A stretch of DNA of 33,795 nucleotides from Candidatus Neomarinimicrobiota bacterium. Lineage in GTDB: Bacteria > Fidelibacterota > Fidelibacteria > Fidelibacterales > Fidelibacteraceae. The stretch spans positions 1 through 33,795 of the forward strand of contig JAGGVO010000046.1 of NCBI GenBank assembly GCA_021157965.1. The letters are read 5' to 3'. The translations under genes and the position numbers were made by a program. Positions 8,438 to 16,103 of this stretch are shown here, piece by piece. The notes beneath the pieces were generated by a model. The model made no database searches. It was given only the letters and a program-made list of their open reading frames with translations, and was not told where the DNA came from. The stretch's first letter is position 1, and every line of letters begins with the position of its first letter.

Positions 8438-8695
8438 GGTACGCTCTTTTAGTAATGCTTATTGTTTTCTTGTCCCGAAATCCGAATTTCCGGTTTTTCG
8501 TTTATTGTGGTAATATACGCTCTCTGCATGTATCGAATAATAGAAAACATGTTATTAATTTCATAGAATTAGATTGGAATAAACGGAAATTAAGGAAAAA
8601 AAGGGTATTGAATCCTTAAATTACTGCGTCTGTTGATGAAGACTGCTTTTTTGAAAATTCTGTTGGTACATTAACGAACTAATGGGTAAGTGCGC
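8438..8695. other. Divergent intergenic region trkA/radA
   Basis: No open frame is supported here. The stretch is AT-rich and must contain the starts of two divergent transcripts. A 7-bp inverted repeat, TTAAGGA (8590-8596) and TCCTTAA (8613-8619), with a 16-bp loop could be an operator or a weak RNA hairpin in the radA leader. No T-tract follows. Confidence 0.35.
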
Positions 8696-10063
8696 ATGCC
8701 TAAGAAAAATAAAATAACTTATGTTTGTTCTAATTGCGGTGCCAATTTTCCCAAATGGATGGGACAGTGTTCTCAGTGCGGAGAATGGAATACGCTGGAG
8801 GAAAAAATAACTGCACCGGAATCACCCTTTCAAAAACGGACATCCCGGGCCGGAAAATCCGCCTTTCACCTGATTAATACGGGGGAGGATGCACGGCGTT
8901 TTGCCACGGGTATTCCGGAGCTGGACAGGGTGTTGGGGGGCGGTTTCCTTGAAGGCAGCATCATCCTGCTTGGAGGTGATCCGGGTATCGGAAAATCCAC
9001 CCTGGCTCTGCAGTTGCTCAACGAGCTGGTGAAAAAGCACCGCTTTCAGGCTGTGTATTTCAGTGGAGAAGAGTCCATACGCCAGTTGGCATTAAGGGCA
9101 CGGCGGCTGAATATTGCCAATGACCGGTTCATGCTGAGCAATGATGTGGAATTGAATGCCATTCTGAACGGATTGGCCGAACAGAAACCGCGCTTTGTGA
9201 TTTTTGATTCAATTCAAACCCTTTACACCCGGGATGCGGAGGCGTTGCCGGGATCCATCACCCAAATAAGGGAATGTGCTTCATCTCTTATGAGTTTTGG
9301 CAAACAATTCAACATGACCATTATTCTTATTGGCCATATTACCAAAAGCGGGGGGATTGCGGGGCCCAAGATGCTGGAGCATCTGGTGGATACGGTATTG
9401 TATATGGAGGGGGATCAGAACAATTTTTTCCGCATCCTCCGCTCAGTGAAAAACCGTTTCGGGAGCACCAATGAAGTGGGCATCTTTGAAATGAAAAGCA
9501 GCGGTCTTGAATCCGTCGGCAATCCCAGCGATATTTTTCTCAGCGAACGGCGGGAAGGGGCATCCGGTTCAGTTGTGGCGTGCGGACTTGAAAGCACCCG
9601 GCCTTTGCTGGTGGAGGTCCAGGCTTTGACAGCAAAAGCCACTTTTGGAACTCCCCAGCGGAATGCCAACGGGATTGATAACCGACGGCTCTCCATGCTG
9701 CTTGCCGTGGCCGAACGACAACTGGGACTCCCTGCCGGGATGCGCGATGTGTTTGTGAATGTGGTAGGCGGACTCAAATTTCCTGAACCGGCCATGGATT
9801 TGCCGGTCCTGACGGCAATTGTCAGCAGTCTGAAAAATATTACCGTCCCCCATAAAGCTGTTTTTATGGGAGAAGTGGGACTTACAGGTGAAATCCGGAG
9901 TGTAAGTCATGTGGCCCGGCGGGTGACCGAAGCGGAAAGGATGGGTTTTGAAGAGATTTATCTGCCCGGGGCATCCCAAAAGGCACTGAAAGATGTGAAC
10001 CTGTCCATTCGTTTGAACTATGTCCGGGATATCCAATCCATCACAAGCCGCCTGTTTAGATAA
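8696..10063 (+). CDS. radA: DNA repair protein RadA (Sms)
   Basis: A RecA-like DnaB-type motor that promotes branch migration of recombination intermediates. Order of parts: four-cysteine zinc finger (CSNCG...CSQCG, residues about 10-28), Walker A GGDPGIGKST (about 93-102), Walker B FVIFDSIQTL, the RadA-specific KNRFGS motif (about 252-257), then a Lon-protease-like C-terminal domain (FVNVVGGLKFPEPAMDLP...GEVGLTGEIR). The size matches the family (about 455). I prefer ATG 8696 because the known N-terminus begins M-x-K-K just before the zinc finger; a GTG at 8690 would add two residues. tgt follows 33 bp later and is probably cotranscribed. Confidence 0.97.
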   Translation: MPKKNKITYVCSNCGANFPKWMGQCSQCGEWNTLEEKITAPESPFQKRTSRAGKSAFHLINTGEDARRFATGIPELDRVLGGGFLEGSIILLGGDPGIGKSTLALQLLNELVKKHRFQAVYFSGEESIRQLALRARRLNIANDRFMLSNDVELNAILNGLAEQKPRFVIFDSIQTLYTRDAEALPGSITQIRECASSLMSFGKQFNMTIILIGHITKSGGIAGPKMLEHLVDTVLYMEGDQNNFFRILRSVKNRFGSTNEVGIFEMKSSGLESVGNPSDIFLSERREGASGSVVACGLESTRPLLVEVQALTAKATFGTPQRNANGIDNRRLSMLLAVAERQLGLPAGMRDVFVNVVGGLKFPEPAMDLPVLTAIVSSLKNITVPHKAVFMGEVGLTGEIRSVSHVARRVTEAERMGFEEIYLPGASQKALKDVNLSIRLNYVRDIQSITSRLFR

Positions 10064-10096
10064 GGTGATTACATCGTAAAATAAAGGAAAATTCTC

Positions 10097-11272
10097 TTGA
10101 AGTTTGAATTGCTCAAAACAAGTGATGCCTATGCTGCCAGAGCCGGCATTATTCATACGGATCACGGTCCGGTCGAAACGCCGGTATTCATGCCGGTGGG
10201 GACCCGGGGAACGGTGAAGGCCCTGACAAATGAAGAATTGATCGATGCCTCCGCCCATATTATCCTCGGGAATACCTATCACCTTTACCTCAAACCCGGT
10301 ATGGATGTGATTCGTGAAGCCGGCGGGCTCCACCGATTTATGAACTGGCATCGTCCTATCCTTACTGATTCCGGGGGATACCAGATCTTTTCTCTGGCAC
10401 ACATGCGAAAAATTGAAGGTGATGTTACAACATTCAGGTCCCACATCGACGGCAGCCTGCATACCCTGTCCCCGGAAAAATCCATGGAAATTCAGAGAAT
10501 GCTGGGAAGCGATATTGTGATGGTCTTTGATGAGTGTACTCCCTATCCTTGTGATTATTCTTATGCAAAGGAATCCCTGGTCCGTACACACCGGTGGGAG
10601 CGCCTTTCAAAGGAAGCCTTCGATGCCACGGATCCTCTGTGGGGGCACTCACAGGCTCTTTTCGCCATTGTACAGGGATCGGTTTACGAGGATTTGAGGA
10701 TGGAAAGTGCCGGTTATCTGACCGGACTGAATTTTGACGGTTATGCCATCGGCGGCCTGGCCGTAGGCGAACCGAAAACCATCATGTATGAATTGACGGA
10801 AAAAGTCTGTCTTCAACTGCCGGCAGAAAAACCCCGTTATCTCATGGGGGTGGGGAAACCGGAGGATATTATCCATTCCATTGCCCGGGGGGTGGATATG
10901 ATGGATTGTGTATTGCCAACCCGGAATGCCCGGAACGGAACACTTTATACCCGGAAGGGTAAAATTAATATCAAACGGGTTGAATTCAGCCGGGATTTTT
11001 CTCCACTGGATCCCGAATGCCCCTGCCCTGCATGCCGAAACCACAGTAAGGCCTATTTGCATCACTTGTATAAAGCCGGAGAAATTACAGGACTCCGCCT
11101 TAACTCTCTTCATAATATTACTTTTTTCCTCCAACTGGTCCGGGAGGCACGGGAGGCAATTCAAAAGGGGACTTTTTCTGCTTTTTATGAAAATTTCTGT
11201 CGGACTTATCCCATGGAGGAAGACCACAGCCGGAAAAATGCAGCTGCGCGGGAACGCAGACGGAATCTCTGA
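10097..11272 (+). CDS. tgt: tRNA-guanine transglycosylase
   Basis: Exchanges guanine 34 for the queuosine precursor in GUN-anticodon tRNAs. The start is TTG, preceded by AAAGGA at about 8 bp, and gives the canonical N-terminus (MKFELLKTSDAYAARAG). Family marks are the substrate-binding DSGGYQIFSL, GYAIGGLAVGE, and the nucleophile region GVDMMDCVLPTRNARNG. The C-terminal zinc site is CPCPACRNH with a later histidine (LNSLHN). Length 391 is usual. Queuosine precursor genes are not in the window, so precursor supply cannot be judged. It sits between radA and a nitroreductase-fold gene. Confidence 0.97.
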   Translation: MKFELLKTSDAYAARAGIIHTDHGPVETPVFMPVGTRGTVKALTNEELIDASAHIILGNTYHLYLKPGMDVIREAGGLHRFMNWHRPILTDSGGYQIFSLAHMRKIEGDVTTFRSHIDGSLHTLSPEKSMEIQRMLGSDIVMVFDECTPYPCDYSYAKESLVRTHRWERLSKEAFDATDPLWGHSQALFAIVQGSVYEDLRMESAGYLTGLNFDGYAIGGLAVGEPKTIMYELTEKVCLQLPAEKPRYLMGVGKPEDIIHSIARGVDMMDCVLPTRNARNGTLYTRKGKINIKRVEFSRDFSPLDPECPCPACRNHSKAYLHHLYKAGEITGLRLNSLHNITFFLQLVREAREAIQKGTFSAFYENFCRTYPMEEDHSRKNAAARERRRNL

Positions 11273-11353
11273 TCCGTCCGGGGGGTTTCTAAAATGACAG
11301 GAATTGTTTAGATTAACAGTGTAAAACTGACAGCTCATAAAAAGATGTGACCT

Positions 11354-12109
11354 ATGAAGAAATTGAAGAAAATGTATCAATGGCTCCGGGCGGATGGTTG
11401 GGAAAATCCCGATTGGTCGAAAACCCCGAAAGGGAAAGGCAAGCCTGCTCCGCCTTTGCAGAAACCCACGGCTGATGTGATACAGTGTGTCAATTTACCG
11501 CCGGTAGAAATGTTAGATATAGGGATAATGCCTTTACGGGATGCCATATACCGAAGGGCCAGCAGAAGACACTTTGAGGATAAAGCCCTTACCCTGGAAG
11601 AATTGTCTTTTCTTCTGTGGGCTACAGCCGGATTCAGGGGGATACGCAAGGAAGGTGAAGCGGCTTTCAGAATGGTCCCTTCCGGAGGTTGCCGGCATCC
11701 CCTGGAAACATACCTGGCTGTCAAAAATGTGGATGGTCTGACACCCGGACTCTATCTGTATCAACCCTTAAATCACGATATGTGTTATCTGAGACCCATC
11801 CCCAATTATACCAGGCAGGTCAAAGAAGCCTGTCTTGGCAAGGAATTCTGCGCCGAAGCTCCCGTCCTTTTTATCTGGACTGCTATTCCATACCGGACTG
11901 AGTGGCGTTTTGGTCCCGTGAGTCCCAAACTCATTGCCCAGGATTCCGGTCATGTGTGTCAGAACCTTTATTTGGCGGCTGAATCCATCAGATGCGGAAC
12001 ATGTGCCATCGGTGCCTATCATCAGCATAAAATCGACGAATTGGTCGGAGTGGATGGCGTGGAGGAATTTGTGATTTATATGGCACCGGTTGGAAAAAAA
12101 AATGACTGA
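11354..12109 (+). CDS. SagB-type nitroreductase-fold dehydrogenase
   Basis: A 251-residue FMN-binding nitroreductase-superfamily protein. The pattern YRRASRRHFEDKALTLEEL-SFLLWATAG, then VPSGGCRHPLETYL and GLYLYQP, is that of the SagB/ThcOx branch, which oxidises azolines to azoles in some peptide natural products. Many solitary members have no such role. No YcaO cyclodehydratase or precursor peptide gene is nearby, so I call it a stand-alone oxidoreductase of unknown substrate. The C-terminal part (HVCQNLYLAAESIRCGTCAIGAY) is the usual cofactor and dimer region. There is no signal peptide. Its last 8 bp overlap the sfsA start. Confidence 0.85.
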   Translation: MKKLKKMYQWLRADGWENPDWSKTPKGKGKPAPPLQKPTADVIQCVNLPPVEMLDIGIMPLRDAIYRRASRRHFEDKALTLEELSFLLWATAGFRGIRKEGEAAFRMVPSGGCRHPLETYLAVKNVDGLTPGLYLYQPLNHDMCYLRPIPNYTRQVKEACLGKEFCAEAPVLFIWTAIPYRTEWRFGPVSPKLIAQDSGHVCQNLYLAAESIRCGTCAIGAYHQHKIDELVGVDGVEEFVIYMAPVGKKND

Positions 12110-12833
12110 TTCCTCATGCTGTGTACACATGCCGCTCCTTTTTCAAACCTGCTTTATCGAACGCCCGAACCGTTTTTTAATCCGTTGTGAAGTGGATGGA
12201 AAGCCGGTTGATGCCCATTTGCCCGATCCCGGGCGGTTGAAAGAACTTCTTTTGCCCGGTGTGGAACTTTTGGTAGAATACACACCCCGTGCCGATAGAA
12301 AGACAAACTATACCGTTCACCTGGTAAGAACTCCGAATGGTTATGTTTCCATCAATACAAGGTATCCCAATTTGTTGGTATTACAGAGTCTTCAAAATCA
12401 CTGTCTTCCGGGATTTCAAGATTATTCCCTGGTGCGAAGCGAAGTGACGGTAGAAAACCATCGCCTGGATTTTGAACTCAAAACACTTTCGGGAAAGCAG
12501 GTTTATATGGAAGTGAAAAGTGTGACCCTGGTGGAAGAGGATAGGACTGCCCGTTTTCCGGATGCCGTGACATCCCGGGGGAAATCCCATGTTGAATTGC
12601 TTGAAAAACTGGCCGGTCAGGGCATTGAAACATGGGTTTTCTTTGTGGTACAACGGCAGGATGCCCGAAGCTTTACACCCCATTGGCAGCGGGATCCTGA
12701 TTTTTCGTCCTCGTTAGAAAAAGCCGTAAATTCCGGTGTCGGGCTGGCTGTCCACACCTGTCGCATTTCAAAAGAAACCATCTGCTGGGATGTGCCTATT
12801 CCATTTGACCTGAAGGATTATCGCAATGCTTAA
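12102..12833 (+). CDS. sfsA: SfsA family DNA/sugar fermentation stimulation protein homologue
   Basis: A nuclease-like fold protein; the E. coli member was named for its effect on maltose genes and binds DNA, and its cellular role is still unclear. Family marks are AHLPDPGRLKELLLPGVEL near the N-terminus, YVSINTRYPN, the PD-(D/E)xK-like LDFEL...VYMEVKSVTL core, and FPDAVTSRGKSHVELL. I use ATG 12102, inside the end of the previous gene. An ATG at 12129 (MPLLFQ) matches the usual N-terminus equally well but lacks a visible ribosome binding site, and a TTG at 12090 is less likely. The 3' end overlaps the next gene by 8 bp. Confidence 0.93.
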   Translation: MTDSSCCVHMPLLFQTCFIERPNRFLIRCEVDGKPVDAHLPDPGRLKELLLPGVELLVEYTPRADRKTNYTVHLVRTPNGYVSINTRYPNLLVLQSLQNHCLPGFQDYSLVRSEVTVENHRLDFELKTLSGKQVYMEVKSVTLVEEDRTARFPDAVTSRGKSHVELLEKLAGQGIETWVFFVVQRQDARSFTPHWQRDPDFSSSLEKAVNSGVGLAVHTCRISKETICWDVPIPFDLKDYRNA

Positions 12834-14385
12834 ACATGTTTTCTTTTGCCTCGCTGTATGGATGCTCGCAGGATGTGCGGCCCAGGCGCCTCCGGGAGGG
12901 GGACCCGAAGATAAAACACCACCGGAACTCATATCTGTGGAGCCTGCGCGTGAATCTACACAGGTTCCTGCCGACCAGTCCATTACACTGACATTCTCCG
13001 AAAGTCTCAGACCGGCCTCCGTGCGAACCAGTTTCATTCTCTTTCCGTTGAATACCACGGAAGTCCGCTTGAAAATCCGTCGAAACCTGGTCCGGATTTC
13101 ACCCGTAGATCATTGGAAAGATAGTACGGTATATACTCTGGTTTTTAACCGAAGCATCCAGGATCTGCGGGGTAATAATCTGAAAGAAGGGGTCTTTTAC
13201 ACGTTTACCACCGGTGAAAAAATACCTGAAGGAGAAATTTCCGGAAAAGTGCCGAATTTTGGGCAGAAAGACCGGATTCTCATTGGATTGGCAACAGGAG
13301 AATGGCGGCCCGATTCCCTTTTCGGTCACCTCAGTTATCTGACTGAAACGGATCACGAAGGATTTTATCGTTTTCGGGCGGTTCCACCGGGAATGTATAC
13401 CTTGTCCGGTATTGTGGATTATGATCAAAGCAAATCCTATTCGCCGGGTTTTGATGATTTAGTTCTGCCGGAAACCCTGCATGTTGCTGTTAAAGACTCT
13501 GCAAAACTCCGTATTGATTTAGGAGTTGTCCGGGGAAATTTTGTCCCCATGAAATATGTATCCGGCAAAAACCTCTTTCCTACCGTCACCGAGTTGAAAT
13601 TCACAAAAGTCCTTTCTTCCCGGACGATCAGGAATGCTTTTATTATCAATGATTTTCCGGTGGATACTTTTCAGATCCTTGGAAAGGACGTCCGTCTTTA
13701 TCATCGAATGATTGTGGATTCCCTGTATCGTTTTCACATCAATCTTATATCCGATACCCTGGGTGTTTCGGCCGGACCTTTTTCGGATACGCTGGCGGTT
13801 AAAACCTTTACGGATACTCTGGGACGTGTAATGTGGCAGGACAATTGCCTGGTTCTTGAACCGCCCGTTGATCTGGATACTCTTATGGTAACGGCTCTTG
13901 CTTCCGGAGATACATCCCGCCGGGTAATGGTTTCCTGCCTGCCGGGACATTTTGAACCGGGTGACAGTTGGAGAACAAAAGATTTTAACGGCCGGCTCGC
14001 TGTAACCGTGCCTCTGCCGGAAGCCTATCCCACGATTTCGGAATGGACTGATACAGTGACCGTACGGTATACGTCAGAGAGTAACTCGGGCCGGTTTATT
14101 TGTCGCGTTCCGGAAATGCCTGAAAAACAGGTTGGATTAATCCTTACAGGTAAAAAAGGTCGGTATGAAAAGACCGTTACTGCGCCGGGTACATGTATTT
14201 TTGAGAATGTATTTGCAGGTGAGTATAGTTTATGGTATTATCCGGACAGGAATAAAAACGGCCGGCAGGATCACGGATGGCTGTGGCCTTACAAGGCACC
14301 GGAAATTGCCAGGCCACTGATACAGGAAATACAAATCCGGGCCCGCTGGGATACGGAAATGGATTTACAATTTGAAGCCGAATGA
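12826..14385 (+). CDS. Ig-like domain lipoprotein, Bacteroidetes type
   Basis: A 519-residue secreted lipoprotein of unknown function. The signal peptide ends in the lipobox LAGC (cysteine about residue 17), followed by a flexible GGGPEDKTPPEL segment very common in Bacteroidetes-type Ig-like lipoproteins. Residues about 30-110 form an SbsA/Big_5-type Ig-like domain (PADQSITLTFSESL ... YTLVFNRSIQDLRGN ... YTFTTG). A carboxypeptidase-regulatory-like strand pattern follows (GFYRFRAVPPGMYTLSGI). The C-terminus has YYPDRNKNGRQDHGWLWPY and IQIRARWDTEMDL, also typical of this group. The protein is expected to be anchored to a membrane facing the periplasm or outside. The start ATG lies within the end of sfsA. 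Confidence 0.88.
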   Translation: MLKHVFFCLAVWMLAGCAAQAPPGGGPEDKTPPELISVEPARESTQVPADQSITLTFSESLRPASVRTSFILFPLNTTEVRLKIRRNLVRISPVDHWKDSTVYTLVFNRSIQDLRGNNLKEGVFYTFTTGEKIPEGEISGKVPNFGQKDRILIGLATGEWRPDSLFGHLSYLTETDHEGFYRFRAVPPGMYTLSGIVDYDQSKSYSPGFDDLVLPETLHVAVKDSAKLRIDLGVVRGNFVPMKYVSGKNLFPTVTELKFTKVLSSRTIRNAFIINDFPVDTFQILGKDVRLYHRMIVDSLYRFHINLISDTLGVSAGPFSDTLAVKTFTDTLGRVMWQDNCLVLEPPVDLDTLMVTALASGDTSRRVMVSCLPGHFEPGDSWRTKDFNGRLAVTVPLPEAYPTISEWTDTVTVRYTSESNSGRFICRVPEMPEKQVGLILTGKKGRYEKTVTAPGTCIFENVFAGEYSLWYYPDRNKNGRQDHGWLWPYKAPEIARPLIQEIQIRARWDTEMDLQFEAE

Positions 14386-14436
14386 ATTGTGTATTTATAA
14401 AAGAGTGTGTTTCAATCAGACGGGAGAAGAAATGTG

Positions 14437-15516
14437 ATGAATGAACATTACTTCAGTGTTATTATGGCCGGGGGAGTGGGAAAACGGTTTTGGCCGCGGA
14501 GCCGAAAAGACAGTCCAAAGCAATTGCTGGATATCGTTGGTGATGAGTCGATGATTAATCTCACAATAAAACGCCTTTTAAAGATTTCTCCTCTTGAACG
14601 GCTCTATATCATAACAAATTATAAGCAGGCCGAGATGATTCAGGCGCAGAATCCGAACCTGTCCTGGGAAAATTTTATCATTGAACCGTCAGGGAAAAAT
14701 ACGGCTCCGGCCATCGCCCTGGCGGCGGCGGTCCTGAAGAAAAAGGACCCGGAGGTGGTGATGGGACTTTTCCCTGCGGATCATTTAATTCAGGATGAGG
14801 AAGATTTCATTGCCTGCCTGAAGGAAGGTGTTCGGATTGCTGCGGAAAAGAATGTTCTCATTACCTTTGGAATTGAACCGACGCGTCCGGCCACCGGTTA
14901 CGGTTACATTCAGGTTGAAAAAGATCCATTGCCGGACAGTACTTTGGTTTATAAATCAAAAACGTTTGCCGAAAAGCCAAATCTCGAAACGGCTAAACGG
15001 TTTTTAAGCTCCGGAGAATTCCTTTGGAACAGCGGGATGTTCATTTGGCGGGCGGATGTAATTTTGAAAGAAATTGAAAAATATCTGCCGGAGCTCTATG
15101 AAATTATTGATACATTGTCTCACTCCATGGATACTGAAGCATATGATAGTACCCTGCAAAAACTCTGGAGAACCATTAAACCTGTCTCCATTGACTACGG
15201 TGTGATGGAGCATGCCAAACATGTGAAAGTGGTCCGTGGAAAATTCGGCTGGAGTGATGTGGGAAGCTGGGATGCAGTCTACAGCCTGGAAAAAAAGGAT
15301 AAATACGGTAACGTTCTCCGGGGGGATGGTTATTTGTTGGAATCATCCGGAAATTATATCTACTCCTCAGGGGCCCAGGTGTTTGCCCGCAATGTCCATA
15401 ACCTGATTGTAATTGCCGATAAAGGTGTGATTTTGCTTATTCCAAGGGATGAATCTGAAACCATTAAAGGAATTGTGGATGCCCTTCCTGTTGTTGGAAA
15501 GGAAGATCTGCTCTGA
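14437..15516 (+). CDS. manC: Mannose-1-phosphate guanylyltransferase
   Basis: Makes GDP-mannose from GTP and mannose 1-phosphate for polysaccharide or glycoprotein synthesis. The N-terminal nucleotidyltransferase signature is IMAGGVGKRFWPRSR with SPKQLLDI. Then come IEPSGKNTAPAIALAA, LFPADHLI, the sugar-binding FAEKPN, FLWNSGMFIW and FGWSDVGSWDA. About 359 residues fit the single-domain type without the fused isomerase domain. I chose ATG 14437, with GGGAG upstream. A GTG at 14407 would add ten residues before the conserved start. The stop overlaps the next start by one base (TGATG), so coupling is likely. Confidence 0.94.
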   Translation: MNEHYFSVIMAGGVGKRFWPRSRKDSPKQLLDIVGDESMINLTIKRLLKISPLERLYIITNYKQAEMIQAQNPNLSWENFIIEPSGKNTAPAIALAAAVLKKKDPEVVMGLFPADHLIQDEEDFIACLKEGVRIAAEKNVLITFGIEPTRPATGYGYIQVEKDPLPDSTLVYKSKTFAEKPNLETAKRFLSSGEFLWNSGMFIWRADVILKEIEKYLPELYEIIDTLSHSMDTEAYDSTLQKLWRTIKPVSIDYGVMEHAKHVKVVRGKFGWSDVGSWDAVYSLEKKDKYGNVLRGDGYLLESSGNYIYSSGAQVFARNVHNLIVIADKGVILLIPRDESETIKGIVDALPVVGKEDLL

Positions 15517-15770
15517 TGAAACCTCAAAACATTCTGGAAGAACTGGAAAAATTTCTGAATACCCTGGGTATTGAACTGGAAAAAGCCGTAGGGACCGTAA
15601 AAGGGGGATATTGCCGAATCCGGGAGAATTCGGTCATCGTGATTAACCGCAAAATTCCTGTAGAAGAACAACTTACCATCATAGCAAATACCATTCATCG
15701 GAATGAATTGGATTATAGTCAATTAAGGCCGCCTGTCAGAGAATTTATTGAGCGGTTTAAGGGATTATGA
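15516..15770 (+). CDS. Small conserved hypothetical protein
   Basis: An 84-residue soluble protein that begins with an amphipathic helix (ILEELEKFLNTLGIELEKA), then GGYCRIRENSVIVINRKIP, EEQLTIIANTI and a C-terminal helix (VREFIERFKG). The pattern GG-x-C-R-x-R...VxxNRxxPxEEQ resembles small uncharacterised proteins I associate with several Gram-negative groups, but I know no function. The single-base overlap with the guanylyltransferase gene implies coordinated expression. It is the last plus-strand gene of the 8696-15770 run. Confidence 0.8.
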   Translation: MKPQNILEELEKFLNTLGIELEKAVGTVKGGYCRIRENSVIVINRKIPVEEQLTIIANTIHRNELDYSQLRPPVREFIERFKGL

Positions 15771-15875
15771 GTTGCGGGTTCCGGTTTGCGGGTTGTGAGT
15801 TGGATTAGGATAAAGTTTACATAAATTCAGAAAATTTTAATGTCACTATATAGGAAGATCTTTATGCTTACGACC

Positions 15876-15891
15876 CCCCGGGGATAAAATA
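15876..15891 (-). repeat. CCCCGGGG-centred motif, copy 1
   Basis: Read on the minus strand, TATTTTATCCCCGGGG matches 15 of 16 bases of the plus-strand motif at 33719-33734. The palindrome CCCCGGGG is its core. The meaning is unknown. Occurrence inside both repeat islands argues for a shared module. Confidence 0.5.
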
Positions 15892-15973
15892 ATTCCGACC
15901 CCGATCAAAAGCAAGATTATATTATTTTTAATATATTGGGCTGTCTTGATTGAATATGAGGGTAATTTTAATA

Positions 15974-16026
15974 GAAGTTGGCGTTTCGATACAATCCTGC
16001 CATAGGCGGGATTACTCAAGCATCGG
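15974..16026 (+). repeat. GATAC...ACTC hairpin repeat, copy 1
   Basis: The element reads GAAGTTGG, TTTCGATAC, a stem AATCCTGCC-ATA-GGCGGGATT (15993-16013, one G-T pair), ACTC and CATCGG. A second, diverged copy lies at 33576-33623 with the same frame of motifs. It resembles widespread intergenic TTCGATAC...ACTC...CCGG repeats. No coding function. Confidence 0.5.
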
Positions 16027-16065
16027 CATCCGTTCGCTCTTGGTGCATCGATCGGATCAATCCAA

Positions 16066-16103
16066 CCAATCATCCAATCATCCAATCATCCAATCATCCA
16101 ATC
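16066..16103. repeat. 8-bp tandem repeat CCAATCAT, about 4.75 copies
   Basis: Four perfect copies of CCAATCAT plus six bases of a fifth. The stop codon of the adjacent minus-strand gene (16086-16088) lies inside it. The reverse complement of the same unit occurs at 33475-33492. Confidence 0.9.

Larger units (their letters stand above)
15771..16065. other. Intergenic repeat island, left part
   Basis: No gene is supported here. The region begins with an imperfect duplication of GTTGCGGGTT/GTTTGCGGGTT (about 15772-15800). It continues with an AT-rich stretch, a CCCCGGGG palindrome, and a hairpin element (both listed separately). Open frames on the minus strand here merely read through the repeats. 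Confidence 0.6.

Noticed and set aside
9569-10591. Long minus-strand open frame (340 codons)
   Set aside because: It lies antisense to radA and tgt, both of which are unmistakable. Its translation has no recognisable domain and is rich in residues typical of shadow frames.
15846-16085. Minus-strand 79-codon frame
   Set aside because: It reads through the 8-bp repeat, the hairpin element and the CCCCGGGG motif; no coding signature.
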